The notes beneath the pieces were generated by a model. The model saw only the letters and a list, made by a program, of their open reading frames with translations, did not search any database and was not told the DNA's origin. Shown piece after piece: positions 54,985 through 62,369 of a DNA stretch of 64,000 nt. The stretch is from NCBI RefSeq assembly GCF_009789675.1, contig NZ_CP046916.1, positions 558,001 to 622,000 of the forward strand. The letters run 5' to 3'. The translations under genes and the position numbers were made by a program. How positions within the stretch are numbered: the first letter of the stretch is position 1; each line of letters opens with the position of its first letter. Source of the DNA: Paraburkholderia acidisoli. GTDB lineage: Bacteria > Pseudomonadota > Gammaproteobacteria > Burkholderiales > Burkholderiaceae.

Positions 54985-54995
54985 TGCTCTTTAAA
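54985..54995 (+). promoter_or_regulatory. rRNA-type boxA antitermination site
   Basis: TGCTCTTTAAA followed by AATTGAC: the first ten bases equal the boxA of bacterial rRNA leaders. A 7-bp hairpin (54965-54971/54979-54985) sits directly upstream. About 50 nt from the predicted transcription start, where a nut site would act. Confidence 0.7.
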
Positions 54996-55580
54996 AATTG
55001 ACGACCGATGAATAGATGCGAGCAATCGTGTCCAGCCCAATGCCTCGTGCGGCTGAAGTAAAAGCGCGAGAAATGGCGGCCTGATGAGCTGCTACCGAAA
55101 GGCGCCCCGTGTCGATGGCGTGGTAATCGATGCAAACGTCCCCGGCCCGGAGCTGGCTTGCCAGGTGTTGCCGCGGCGGGGACGTAAAGCAATGTTGAGT
55201 GAATGACGCTGTGCGGCGTGGAGAGCAGACACGCAACGCAAGCAGGGAGCAGGCCTGCAACCCCTAGCGCATTGAATGGAAGCCCGTTGATTAATTACCT
55301 TTCGGTACGTTCCCGGCTTCGCGCAGCGTGGGTGGGGGTTCCAATAGCTAAAACTGGTAGCCAGATTCGCGACTGGCCACAGCGTCATTCACTGAGCAAC
55401 GCAGCAGATTCAGGGAACGGGAATGCGCAGGCTGATGCGCCTTGTGAAAGCGATCGCAACGGAACTAAGTAACGCCATGGGGCGGCCCTAAAGCGATTCG
55501 CGAAGCTTGGGGAGGCACCGCAAGCCCGAAAAGTCATGCCAGAGATCAGCACCGGCCCCGTTCCCTGAGTTTGTTTTATT

Positions 55581-55697
55581 GCCGGATGAGTCCGTTGGCC
55601 GACGGTATGAATCAATAAGAGTTGCGTTGCGGTTAGCTACCGCTTTTCTGGTTACCCAGACACAACCCAAGGGGTTCGAATCCCCGATCCGGCTCCA
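55581..55697 (+). ncRNA. tRNA-like domain with encoded CCA
   Basis: Acceptor GCCGGAT/ATCCGGC (55581-55587, 55687-55693), D-arm-like CCGT/ACGG, T arm GGGG-TTCGAAT-CCCC (55671-55685), discriminator T and CCA (55694-55697). The anticodon arm is replaced by a GTTG/CAAC-closed junction bearing two hairpins (GCGGT-TAGCT-ACCGC and TCTGG-TTAC-CCAGA). At 117 nt it is not a normal tRNA; it should be a substrate for RNase P and perhaps CCA-dependent enzymes. Confidence 0.7.
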
Positions 55698-55789
55698 TTC
55701 AATACAGCAATCTAAATCGCGCCCGTTCCAACGAGTAGGCGCCGCTTAGATTGTTGTCAAACAGAAAGTTAGGACAACTGGAGATATCT

Positions 55790-56164
55790 ATGAGCGAAAT
55801 CAATAGCGCAATCGAACTGCCGGAACTCCGCGAAGGCGAAATCTACCTCTGCGGCCTCGTCAACGGTAATGGCAGCGTGACGCACACGATCTTGCTTCCG
55901 GGTGATAACGACGACGCCAACTGGAGTGCGCAGCTCGAATGGGCGAAAAGCATCGGCGGCGATCTGCCGACGCGCGTGGAACTCGCAGTTGCGTTCGAGC
56001 AGCATCGCGATCAGTTTCAGCGCGACTGGTATTGGTCGAATCAGGATCACGAGGACGATAGCGCCTACGCCTGGTATCAGGACTTCGGCGACGGCTACCA
56101 GAACGACGACCTCAAGAGCGACGACGTTTGCCGCGCGCGGGCCGTCCGCAGATTAATTATTTAG
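55790..56164 (+). CDS. DUF1566-like (C-type-lectin-fold) protein A
   Basis: 124 residues. EGEIYLCGLVNGNG, HTILLPGD, SIGGDLPTRVE, WYWSNQ and a final AYAWYQDFGDG to CRARAVRR. One of three paralogues (with 60837 and 61232) whose C-terminal loops differ mainly at codons ending in C. The fold can display variable loops on a stable core. First protein gene of the rightward early operon. Confidence 0.75.
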   Translation: MSEINSAIELPELREGEIYLCGLVNGNGSVTHTILLPGDNDDANWSAQLEWAKSIGGDLPTRVELAVAFEQHRDQFQRDWYWSNQDHEDDSAYAWYQDFGDGYQNDDLKSDDVCRARAVRRLII

Positions 56165-56202
56165 TCTTTATCAATTTAATTCGAGCACGCCGGAGATGCT
56201 TT

Positions 56203-56676
56203 ATGAGGGAGATCCCGCTGTCAAAGGGCTTGACCGCTATTGTGGATGACGAAGACTTCGATACCTTGCGAGGCTTCAATTGGTTTGTATCGAGTTGGGG
56301 ATATGCGGTAAGGAATGCGGGTGGAAAACAAATTCGTATGCATCGACAAATAATGGGTGTCGAAAACAATCGGCAAATTTTGATCGATCATATCAATATG
56401 GATCGACTTGACAATCGACGATCAAATCTGCGTTCCTGCACGCAGTCACAGAATCTTTCAAATCGCCCCTCTCCGAAAAATTCCACAGGATTCAAAGGCG
56501 TCACAAAAAGGAATAAAAAATGGACGCCGAGGATTTTTTACAAGGGGCGTATGAGACATCTGGGTTGTTATACGACACCTGAAGAGGCACACGAAGTCTA
56601 TTGCTTGTGGGCTGATTTGATTCAGGGCGAATTCGCGCATTATGGAGTGAAAGCATGTCCCTCTACGCCGACTTAA
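56203..56676 (+). CDS. HNH endonuclease with AP2 domain
   Basis: 157 residues from ATG 56203 after CCGGAGATG. HNH core with MHRQIMG, LIDHINMDRLDNRRSNLR and QNLSNRP, then an AP2 DNA-binding region (TGFKGVTKRNKKWTPRIFYK). Typical homing endonuclease-like mobile gene in phages. Confidence 0.85.
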   Translation: MREIPLSKGLTAIVDDEDFDTLRGFNWFVSSWGYAVRNAGGKQIRMHRQIMGVENNRQILIDHINMDRLDNRRSNLRSCTQSQNLSNRPSPKNSTGFKGVTKRNKKWTPRIFYKGRMRHLGCYTTPEEAHEVYCLWADLIQGEFAHYGVKACPSTPT

Positions 56677-56801
56677 CCCGCGAGCCGATACGCCAGCGGG
56701 TATCGCGGTACATCTTAAGGTATTGGTTGCACTACAGCGAGTACAGAAATAGTCAGTTTGTGCGCACCGTCGATCTCGTTAGCGAGGTTGTGTGGTGTTA
56801 G
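56655..56801 (+). CDS. small phage protein
   Basis: 48 residues (MSLYADLTREPIRQRVSRYI; LRYWLHYSEYRNSQFVRTVD). Overlaps the HNH gene by 22 bp; TGGAG upstream. Helical, basic and aromatic. Not recognised. Confidence 0.6.
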   Translation: MSLYADLTREPIRQRVSRYILRYWLHYSEYRNSQFVRTVDLVSEVVWC

Positions 56802-56828
56802 CCATTTACTTCGAGAGGGAGTAGCGAC

Positions 56829-56963
56829 ATGCCCACATGGATTTACTGGACCGCACTTATTGCTGCGGCAGACGTAGCACTGGTGCTGTTTTTCAAAGGT
56901 GCAGCGCGAAAAGATGAGCCGCGCGAGTTTCGGCGGATTCGAGCAATGGAGGGGCCGCAATGA
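56829..56963 (+). CDS. small single-pass membrane protein
   Basis: 44 residues: MPTWIYWTALIAAADVALVL forms a transmembrane helix followed by a charged tail (KDEPREFRRIRAMEG). Stop overlaps the acyl-carrier-protein start by ATGA, so the two are coupled. Confidence 0.6.
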   Translation: MPTWIYWTALIAAADVALVLFFKGAARKDEPREFRRIRAMEGPQ

Positions 56964-57205
56964 GCACGATCCACCAAGGCAACATATCCGAACGCCTCAA
57001 GAAGTGTATCGCCGAGATAACGGGCCTCAACGCTGAAGAGATCGCCGACACATCTTCTTTCGCTGACCTCGGTTGCGATTCCATCGAACTACTCGAAATC
57101 GTAATGGCTGTGGAGGACGAATTTGGGATCGAAGTTTCGGATGACGACGGCGATAAGTTGAAGACGGTTCAGCAGGCGATTGATTACGTTACGGCGAAAG
57201 TTTAA
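56960..57205 (+). CDS. acyl carrier protein
   Basis: 81 residues, normal length for ACP. DLGCDSIELLEIVMAVEDEF contains the phosphopantetheine attachment Ser41 (DS motif), followed by the acidic recognition helix and EFGIEVSDDD. Carries acyl chains as thioesters after modification by a host phosphopantetheinyl transferase. Unusual in a prophage early operon; no synthase is nearby. Could feed or redirect host lipid acylation. Confidence 0.85.
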   Translation: MSTIHQGNISERLKKCIAEITGLNAEEIADTSSFADLGCDSIELLEIVMAVEDEFGIEVSDDDGDKLKTVQQAIDYVTAKV

Positions 57206-57224
57206 TCTCCATTCGGAAAACAAC

Positions 57225-57810
57225 ATGAGCGCAGATAAACGCAGCGTAGCGACCGACGCACTGGAAACTCTCGGCACGATCATCGACGGCTCGCAGGCGC
57301 GCGATGCCATTCACCTGGCGGTTGAGCCTGTGATTGCCGCCCACAACATGGAACCCGGCGCGCACGTCGGCTTGATGGCTGACGGCAGAGCATCCGAGAT
57401 TGCGGACAAGCATGTAGGCATCGTCGACCCGTTCTTGAAGGATGGCGTTTGTGCGGGGGAGCGCTTCTGGCTCGTCGTCTATCCGCGTCAGATTACTTCG
57501 CTTCGCCATGTTTGGGAGCACCCAGATTTCGCACGATCGCCAGATGTAACGCTCGCACCGCAATACAGCGAATCTGAGCAATGGATTCGCAACTTTGCCG
57601 ATCGTGTGAGCCTTCAATACGACATATTGATGGATGGCGCTCGCGATTGGGTGGATAGCCAAAAGCGCGGTAGCTGGGGGGAATACCTCTGTTTCGGCGG
57701 TCTGCTCGAAGGCGAGTGTGCCGGACGAGTTTTGGCCACACTACGAAGCTGTAACGGGTGAAAAGGTTGAGGAAACTCATCGCGGCTCGTTCTTCACCTG
57801 TAGCTGCTGA
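57225..57810 (+). CDS. hypothetical phage protein, likely 3' frameshift
   Basis: Main frame from ATG 57225 (MSADKRSVATDALETLGTII); as sequenced it stops at 57761. One extra base near 57716-57722 would restore PDEFWPHYEAVTGEKVEETH to a stop at 57810, giving about 194 residues. Contains GIVDPFLKDGVCAGERFWLV and RDWVDSQKRGSWGEYLCFGG. Looks like a conserved phage protein of unknown role. Confidence 0.7.
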
Positions 57811-58190
57811 TTTTCAAAGCGACGGCCGCTCTAAGCATCTATAAGCCGCTGAGGTGCAATGCCTCCGCCCGGTCCCCGTCAACGGACCGCCCTGATGTGT
57901 GCGTCATGCCGCGGCCGGGTTGATCTCCGGTTTGGCGTGGGCGGTCCCAGCAGTTCGAATCTGCAACGCATGGCGCACGCATGAGGGTGAATCTCGAAAG
58001 AGACGACGGAGTTTGTCGCCGACACGTCAAGCGTGTGACCGATACGCCGAAAGGCTGGTAGTGCGCGACACGCCCTCACCAATGCGCCCGAAGCCGCGAC
58101 CGAAAGGCCGGATCTGAGGGGTAGACCGCCGCAGTTCCCCCAGGCGGGCAGTCGGGTGGAAGCCCCGGCCCATATACATAGGAGTCCGAT
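57811..58190 (+). ncRNA. structured non-coding RNA with GNRA hairpins and T-arm-like hairpin
   Basis: 380 bp without a gene. Hairpins: GGTCC/GGACC (57871-57888); TCTC-GAAA-GAGA (57992-58003); ACACG/CGTGT (58022-58036); GCC-GAAA-GGC (58046-58055); CC-GAAA-GG (58100-58107). A 10-bp stem (57900-57909 with 57968-57977, one GU pair) encloses GCAG-TTCGAAT-CTGC, a tRNA T-arm look-alike. Ends just before the ribosome-binding site of the next gene. Confidence 0.5.
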
Positions 58191-58427
58191 ATGTCAGAAA
58201 TAATCGAACTAGCCTGCTTCATCAAATGCGACGGCGGCCTTGAAATCGACAATGCCGATTTGGTACTGGTCTACGAAGAACACATGAACGATCGCATCGA
58301 AATCAAGGCGAAAAGCATCGTGCCCCATGTGAGCGATGCGCAACTTGTTCGTGCGATCAGGGACGCGCTTAAACAGCGCAAGGCAGATTCGAAGGTTGAA
58401 GCGGCGCAGGCTGCGGCGGGAGTGTGA
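58191..58427 (+). CDS. hypothetical small phage protein
   Basis: 78 residues (MSEIIELACFIKCDGGLEID), beta-type first half and a charged helix at the end. TAGGAG upstream. Not recognised. Confidence 0.68.
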   Translation: MSEIIELACFIKCDGGLEIDNADLVLVYEEHMNDRIEIKAKSIVPHVSDAQLVRAIRDALKQRKADSKVEAAQAAAGV

Positions 58428-58428
58428 G

Positions 58429-58638
58429 ATGAAAACTTCTGGGCGAAGGTATTTTTATTCTCTCGGTTTTCGGTCCGTCGACCCTAGCTATACCGGTCCC
58501 AGAACCGAGTCACTTAGCCATCAATGGGCTCTCGATTCATTCACCCAAGGACAACATGACGGTCGATGGGCCCGTGCTCGAAATATCACAAAAGAGTGGC
58601 CTACGCAAAAACTTGTCGATTCAATTACAGGGAAATGA
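58429..58638 (+). CDS. small hypothetical phage protein
   Basis: 69 residues from ATG 58429 after GGGAGTGTGAG (MKTSGRRYFYSLGFRSVDPS). Basic. One bp separates it from the previous stop. Not recognised. Confidence 0.6.
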   Translation: MKTSGRRYFYSLGFRSVDPSYTGPRTESLSHQWALDSFTQGQHDGRWARARNITKEWPTQKLVDSITGK

Positions 58639-58639
58639 A

Positions 58640-58972
58640 ATGAAAGTCACTTTGACGGGCTTCCTCATGGCCCAAAAGCTCACCCGATACGACTATGAGC
58701 AACGCTGCATCGTCGGCGATTTGAATGTTACGTTCAGTCACTACGATTCGTCGATCTATAACGCCGATCAAGTTGTTATCGGACCCCATTCGTTTGAGGT
58801 CGAAGTCCCGGACGACTTTGATATGCGAGATGGCCTCGTTGCCAATCTCCAGCGCGAGAAGCGCAAGGCCGCTGCCGAATATCAAGCCCGCATCACTGAA
58901 CTTGACGGCCAGATTGGCAAGTATCTCGCCATCGAAAACGCTGCGGAGATTCGCGATGTACACCACACCTGA
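58640..58972 (+). CDS. hypothetical phage protein
   Basis: 110 residues from ATG 58640 (MKVTLTGFLMAQKLTRYDYE). FSHYDSSIYNADQVVIGPHS then a coiled-coil tail (RDGLVANLQREKRKAAAEYQ). Typical of proteins beside phage recombination genes. Confidence 0.68.
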   Translation: MKVTLTGFLMAQKLTRYDYEQRCIVGDLNVTFSHYDSSIYNADQVVIGPHSFEVEVPDDFDMRDGLVANLQREKRKAAAEYQARITELDGQIGKYLAIENAAEIRDVHHT

Positions 58973-59105
58973 GTTCGAAATGGCATGTCGAATCAACACG
59001 GTTGCCTGCATCGTTTTCTTCGCCCTGTTCGTTGTACTCGCGATTCTGGAAATGGTGCCCGGCGTCAATAACTGGCTGTTTTCGCTGTTTGGAGGTGCGC
59101 TTTGA
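58956..59105 (+). CDS. small membrane protein
   Basis: 49 residues with one transmembrane helix (NTVACIVFFALFVVLAILEM). GGAG upstream; overlaps the previous gene by 17 bp and the next by TTGA. Confidence 0.6.
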   Translation: MYTTPEFEMACRINTVACIVFFALFVVLAILEMVPGVNNWLFSLFGGAL

Positions 59106-59422
59106 AAACCATCAAACGTCTGGTTGACTGGAATGACCGGCGCCGTGCCCGCGAAGCCGTGCAAGCGTATTGCGATGACCGCGTGAAGGCAATTCGCGCT
59201 CTCGATACGGCGCATCGGCTCGCCCTTCGTGCAACGGAAGAGGCGGCGAAGCTTGAAGCGGAACAATTCCGCGCTGCGTTCTTCGGTGGCCGAGATCAGG
59301 TGCATTCAGGGTTCATGGAGGGATCGGCAAAGCTGTTCGGTATTGCTGAACCCACGCGCTATACGGTGAGCGTGTTGCCGTTGACCGCAATCGCACCCCT
59401 TCGTTTGGTGAAGGCAGCATGA
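59102..59422 (+). CDS. hypothetical phage protein
   Basis: 106 residues with a TTG start directed by GGAGG six bases upstream and a TTGA overlap. Very charged helical N-terminal part (RLVDWNDRRRAREAVQAYCD). Not recognised. Confidence 0.65.
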   Translation: MKTIKRLVDWNDRRRAREAVQAYCDDRVKAIRALDTAHRLALRATEEAAKLEAEQFRAAFFGGRDQVHSGFMEGSAKLFGIAEPTRYTVSVLPLTAIAPLRLVKAA

Positions 59423-59574
59423 AGTCATTCATCAACTGGACTAACCGAAACCATCTACTCGCCGCCTGCCTCGGCCTATTCGTCTACATGGCAATTCTTA
59501 TTGCCGCCAGTGCATGGGATGAGCATGCGGATAGTACGGTTAGGGCGCAGATTGTTGCGCAGCACGCCACATAA
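59419..59574 (+). CDS. small membrane protein
   Basis: 51 residues with one transmembrane helix (LLAACLGLFVYMAILIAASA). ATGA overlap with the preceding gene. Not recognised. Confidence 0.6.
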   Translation: MKSFINWTNRNHLLAACLGLFVYMAILIAASAWDEHADSTVRAQIVAQHAT

Positions 59575-59615
59575 TTCAATTCCGATTTGTCGGATTCGCG
59601 GCTAAGGAGCCGGAC

Positions 59616-60122
59616 ATGGACAACCAAAAGACACACTGGAAGCGACTCATCAATCCCGATTACATCGGGGCCTACGCGCTAAATCCGGACGAGGATTTGA
59701 CGGTAACGATTGACTATGTGCAGCGTGAGCAGATCGTCGGAACGGATGGCAAGAAGGAAGAAGCCACGGTTGCACACCTCAAGGGCAACAAGCCCCTCAT
59801 CCTCAATGTTACGAACTCGAAATCAATCGCCAAGCTCTACGGTCCGTACATTGAAGAATGGGCGGGAAAGGAAATAACCCTCTACGCGAGCATGACCAAG
59901 GCGTTCGGTGATGTTGTCGAGTGTCTGAGGATTCGTCCCAATGTAGCCAAGAAGAAAAAGCCGTCGATTACACCAGATCGCCTGAAGAATGCAATCAAGT
60001 CTATCGTATCCGGCCAGTACACGACGGAGAAGCTCCGCGCCAATTTCGACATCACCAAGGCGCAAGAGAAAGAAATTAACGACGCTGTGCGCGCTGCCGT
60101 GGAGGGAAAAGAGAATGCTTAA
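59616..60122 (+). CDS. recombination-associated, OB-fold-like phage protein
   Basis: 168 residues. HWKRLINPDYIGAYALNPDE, TVAHLKGNKPLILNVTNSKS and EWAGKEITLYASMT follow a beta-barrel pattern. It overlaps the YqaJ-type nuclease by 8 bp; this pair is frequent in phages, and a single-strand-DNA-binding role is plausible from context. Confidence 0.72.
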   Translation: MDNQKTHWKRLINPDYIGAYALNPDEDLTVTIDYVQREQIVGTDGKKEEATVAHLKGNKPLILNVTNSKSIAKLYGPYIEEWAGKEITLYASMTKAFGDVVECLRIRPNVAKKKKPSITPDRLKNAIKSIVSGQYTTEKLRANFDITKAQEKEINDAVRAAVEGKENA

Positions 60123-60747
60123 GATTCGTTGTTCGTCACTGAGCAAGATCATGACTGAACCGAAGTCGAAAACGGAAAAGCTTTCAGTCGGAGCGAAGAC
60201 GTACATCGAAGATCTTGCAAAGGAATTTGTCTACAACTACCAAAAGGTAGTTACCTCGAAAGAAATGGAGAAGGGGACGCTCGTTGAGCCGCACGCAATC
60301 CAACTGATTAATGACGTGTTTTTCACTAGCTACGAGAAGAATGCCGAGCGGCGTGAGAATGAATGGCTAACTGGTGAGTGCGATATCTTCGTGCCAACTA
60401 CAAAGATCATTGATGTCAAATCTCCTTGGTCGCTCGCCACGTTTCCTGCCACTATTTTTGCGGGACAGAATAAAGATTACGAATGGCAAGGGCGCGGCTA
60501 CATGATGCTCTGGGATGTTGATCTTTTTGAGATCAATTATTGCATGGTCAACACACCCGATGAACTTATTCGATTCGAGGATCCGAACGTTCATTACGTT
60601 GATCACATTGAACCATCTCTTCGCGTTACACGCGTGCCATATGAGCGCGATTCGGAACTTGAAGAAAAAATCAAGGAAAAAGTGGAAGCTGCCCGCGAAT
60701 ACTTCAACGAAGTAGTTGATTTGATCGCAATGGAGCATGCCGCCTAA
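60115..60747 (+). CDS. YqaJ-like viral recombinase / exonuclease
   Basis: 210 residues from ATG 60115 (MLKIRCSSLSKIMTEPKSKT, the usual KIRCSS start). PDDEXK active site: EWLTGECDIFV (Asp) and KIIDVKSPW (Asp-x-Lys); a late QGRGYMMLWDV helix. Degrades one strand at ends to start homologous recombination, as lambda Exo does. Confidence 0.85.
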   Translation: MLKIRCSSLSKIMTEPKSKTEKLSVGAKTYIEDLAKEFVYNYQKVVTSKEMEKGTLVEPHAIQLINDVFFTSYEKNAERRENEWLTGECDIFVPTTKIIDVKSPWSLATFPATIFAGQNKDYEWQGRGYMMLWDVDLFEINYCMVNTPDELIRFEDPNVHYVDHIEPSLRVTRVPYERDSELEEKIKEKVEAAREYFNEVVDLIAMEHAA

Positions 60748-60836
60748 TTTACCGCCTCAGCATCGCAGCGGATCGGCACAAGCGTTTCCCGCGGAAGACG
60801 CGATGCAGAGGCCCAATTTCTCAACAAGGAGATGCA

Positions 60837-61202
60837 ATGCAGCAACTTCAAATTCCGCCGCTCGAAGAAGGCGAAATCTACATCGGTGCGATCGGCGACA
60901 AGAATGGCGATTTTTATCATGTGATCTTGCTGCCCGGCGACAACGGCTATGCACCGTGGCAGGAGCAGATGGATTGGGCAAAGAGCATCGGCGGTGATCT
61001 TCCGAATCGCATCGAACAGGCCATGCTCTGGGCGAACCACAAGGATCAGTTCGAGCAGGACTGGTACTGGAGCAACGAGACGTATCACCGCAATGACGCC
61101 TACGCCTGGTATCAGGGCTTCGGCATCGGCGGCCAGAGCTACTACGGCCACAAGGACGACGACAGGTGCCGAGCGCGGGCCGTCCGCAGATTGCCCATTT
61201 AA
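60837..61202 (+). CDS. DUF1566-like (C-type-lectin-fold) protein B
   Basis: 121 residues after AAGGAGATGCA. Same framework as protein A (EGEIYIGAIGDKNG, HVILLPGD, SIGGDLPNRIE, DWYWSNE, AYAWYQGFGIGG, RCRARAVRR). The C-terminal loop differs from A and C at clustered positions; see findings. Confidence 0.75.
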   Translation: MQQLQIPPLEEGEIYIGAIGDKNGDFYHVILLPGDNGYAPWQEQMDWAKSIGGDLPNRIEQAMLWANHKDQFEQDWYWSNETYHRNDAYAWYQGFGIGGQSYYGHKDDDRCRARAVRRLPI

Positions 61203-61231
61203 TCATTCATCTATTTCAACGGAGCATCGCA

Positions 61232-61696
61232 ATGACGATCACGCTTGAGGCCATCGAGGCCAAGCAATCGGAGATTTCGAAGTTGATCGAATCGTTCAAG
61301 AAACAGTCAACTCGCAGCACCATTACGATTTTGGGCGCGACGATCAAGCTGGAGGCTGGCGAACATTACGCCGGCATCATTCTCGGAGACGACGGGCAAC
61401 CGCTTCATCACTTGATTCTTCTCCCCGGCGACGTAGACGAAAAATCGTGGTCGGACGCGAAGTCGTGGGCCGCAGAGCAGGGCGGGGAATTGCCGACTCG
61501 ACGCGAACAATCACTGCTATTCGCGAATTTGAAACAGTGTTTCGAGTCACGTTATTACTGGTCGGCGGAAGAGCGTGAATCGGATTCCGCCTACGCCTGG
61601 TGTCAGGACTTCGACGACGGCTTCCAGTACGACGGCCACAAGGCCAGCAGCGGTTGCCGAGCGCGGGCCGTCCGCAGGATAGCGGTAGGAGCATGA
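61232..61696 (+). CDS. DUF1566-like (C-type-lectin-fold) protein C
   Basis: 154 residues from ATG 61232 after ACGGAG. Has an extra N-terminal coiled coil (TLEAIEAKQSEISKLIESFK), then the shared core (HLILLPGD, GGELPTRREQ, YYWSAEE, AYAWCQDFDDGF, CRARAVRR). The added coiled coil could make it oligomeric. Confidence 0.75.
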   Translation: MTITLEAIEAKQSEISKLIESFKKQSTRSTITILGATIKLEAGEHYAGIILGDDGQPLHHLILLPGDVDEKSWSDAKSWAAEQGGELPTRREQSLLFANLKQCFESRYYWSAEERESDSAYAWCQDFDDGFQYDGHKASSGCRARAVRRIAVGA

Positions 61697-61697
61697 C

Positions 61698-62159
61698 TTG
61701 GCGACCATCGAAAGCCTGATGAGTCGCACGCGAAAAGTCGGCGACTGTCTTGAGTTCACAGGTTACATCTGCAAAGCGGGCTATGGCCTCGTTTGGCACA
61801 ACGGCAAGAACCGACTGGCCCATAGGGTGTCGTTTGATCTTCATCACGGAACGATTACGGATGGACGCGATGTGATGCATTCCTGTGACAACAGAAAATG
61901 CCTCAATCCAAAGCATTTGAATCTCGGGACGCGATTAGAAAACATGCAGGACATGATCGCGAAGAGAAGAGACAAACATCCCTGCGGATTGCACTCTGGA
62001 ATGTCGAAAATCACGCCCGAGATTGCCATAGAAATCAGGCGTAGATATACGCCATATAGTCGGACGGATAGTTCTTGCGCTTTGGGGCGCGAGTTTGGCA
62101 TTTCACAGGCCGCAGTATGGGCAATTATCACCGGCAAGACATGGGCTGATTGCTCGTAG
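61698..62159 (+). CDS. HNH endonuclease
   Basis: 153 residues, TTG start after GGAG. Core: VGDCLEFTGYICKAGYGLVW, HRVSFDLHHGTITDG, VMHSCDNRKCLNPKHLNLGT (HNH with zinc Cys), and a C-terminal helix-turn-helix (GREFGISQAAVWAIITGKTW). Typical free-standing homing-type endonuclease. Confidence 0.85.
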   Translation: MATIESLMSRTRKVGDCLEFTGYICKAGYGLVWHNGKNRLAHRVSFDLHHGTITDGRDVMHSCDNRKCLNPKHLNLGTRLENMQDMIAKRRDKHPCGLHSGMSKITPEIAIEIRRRYTPYSRTDSSCALGREFGISQAAVWAIITGKTWADCS

Positions 62160-62332
62160 CTACTTTGGTCTGCTGCGTCAGGCTAGCGCGAGTCATCAGG
62201 ACCGCGCTGCACTAGCCAATGTGGTCCGCAGTCAAGGTCATGCGGTCGACGGCGCGCTCACGAAGAGCTATCGACGGGCACTCCATCAGTAACCCTTTCC
62301 GTCGGCAGCAAATCCCGCTGTCGGCGTGTGTT

Positions 62333-62358
62333 GAGGCGCCTGTCCGGGCCTCCTTTTT
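62333..62358 (+). terminator. weak intrinsic terminator
   Basis: GAGGC, ten-nt loop, GCCTC followed by CTTTTT. The whole interval 62160-62369 has no gene I can support; this hairpin could end HNH-gene transcripts. Confidence 0.45.
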
Positions 62359-62369
62359 CGAGAGACATG

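Larger units (their letters stand above)
54933..55753 (+). ncRNA. large ornate non-coding RNA, repressor-controlled
   Basis: About 820 nt without a credible protein. Perfect long-range pairs: 55198-55213 with 55378-55393 (16 bp); 55410-55421 with 55557-55568 (12 bp); 55136-55143 with 55178-55185 (8 bp) enclosing CTGGC-TT-GCCAG; 55708-55715 with 55746-55753 (8 bp) extended by GCGCC/GGCGC. GNRA-type loop CCGAAAGG at 55095-55102. Begins with a hairpin and boxA and ends with a tRNA-like domain. I cannot assign it to a family; size and phage setting recall GOLLD/ROOL-type RNAs or tmRNA. Confidence 0.65.

Noticed and set aside
55000..55700. Identification of the large RNA as tmRNA
   Set aside because: No tag peptide ending in ALAA, and the acceptor 5' strand is only about 100 nt from the 3' strand; kept as one alternative only.
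55203..55749. Reading frames of 80-90 codons on both strands across the 55 kb region
   Set aside because: No ribosome-binding sites, no protein-like composition, and they run through perfect long-range base pairs.
57893..57972. Possible tRNA around the TTCGAAT hairpin in the 57.8-58.2 kb region
   Set aside because: Acceptor has a mismatch, T stem only 4 bp, and no proper anticodon arm; listed as a T-arm-like hairpin in a structured region instead.
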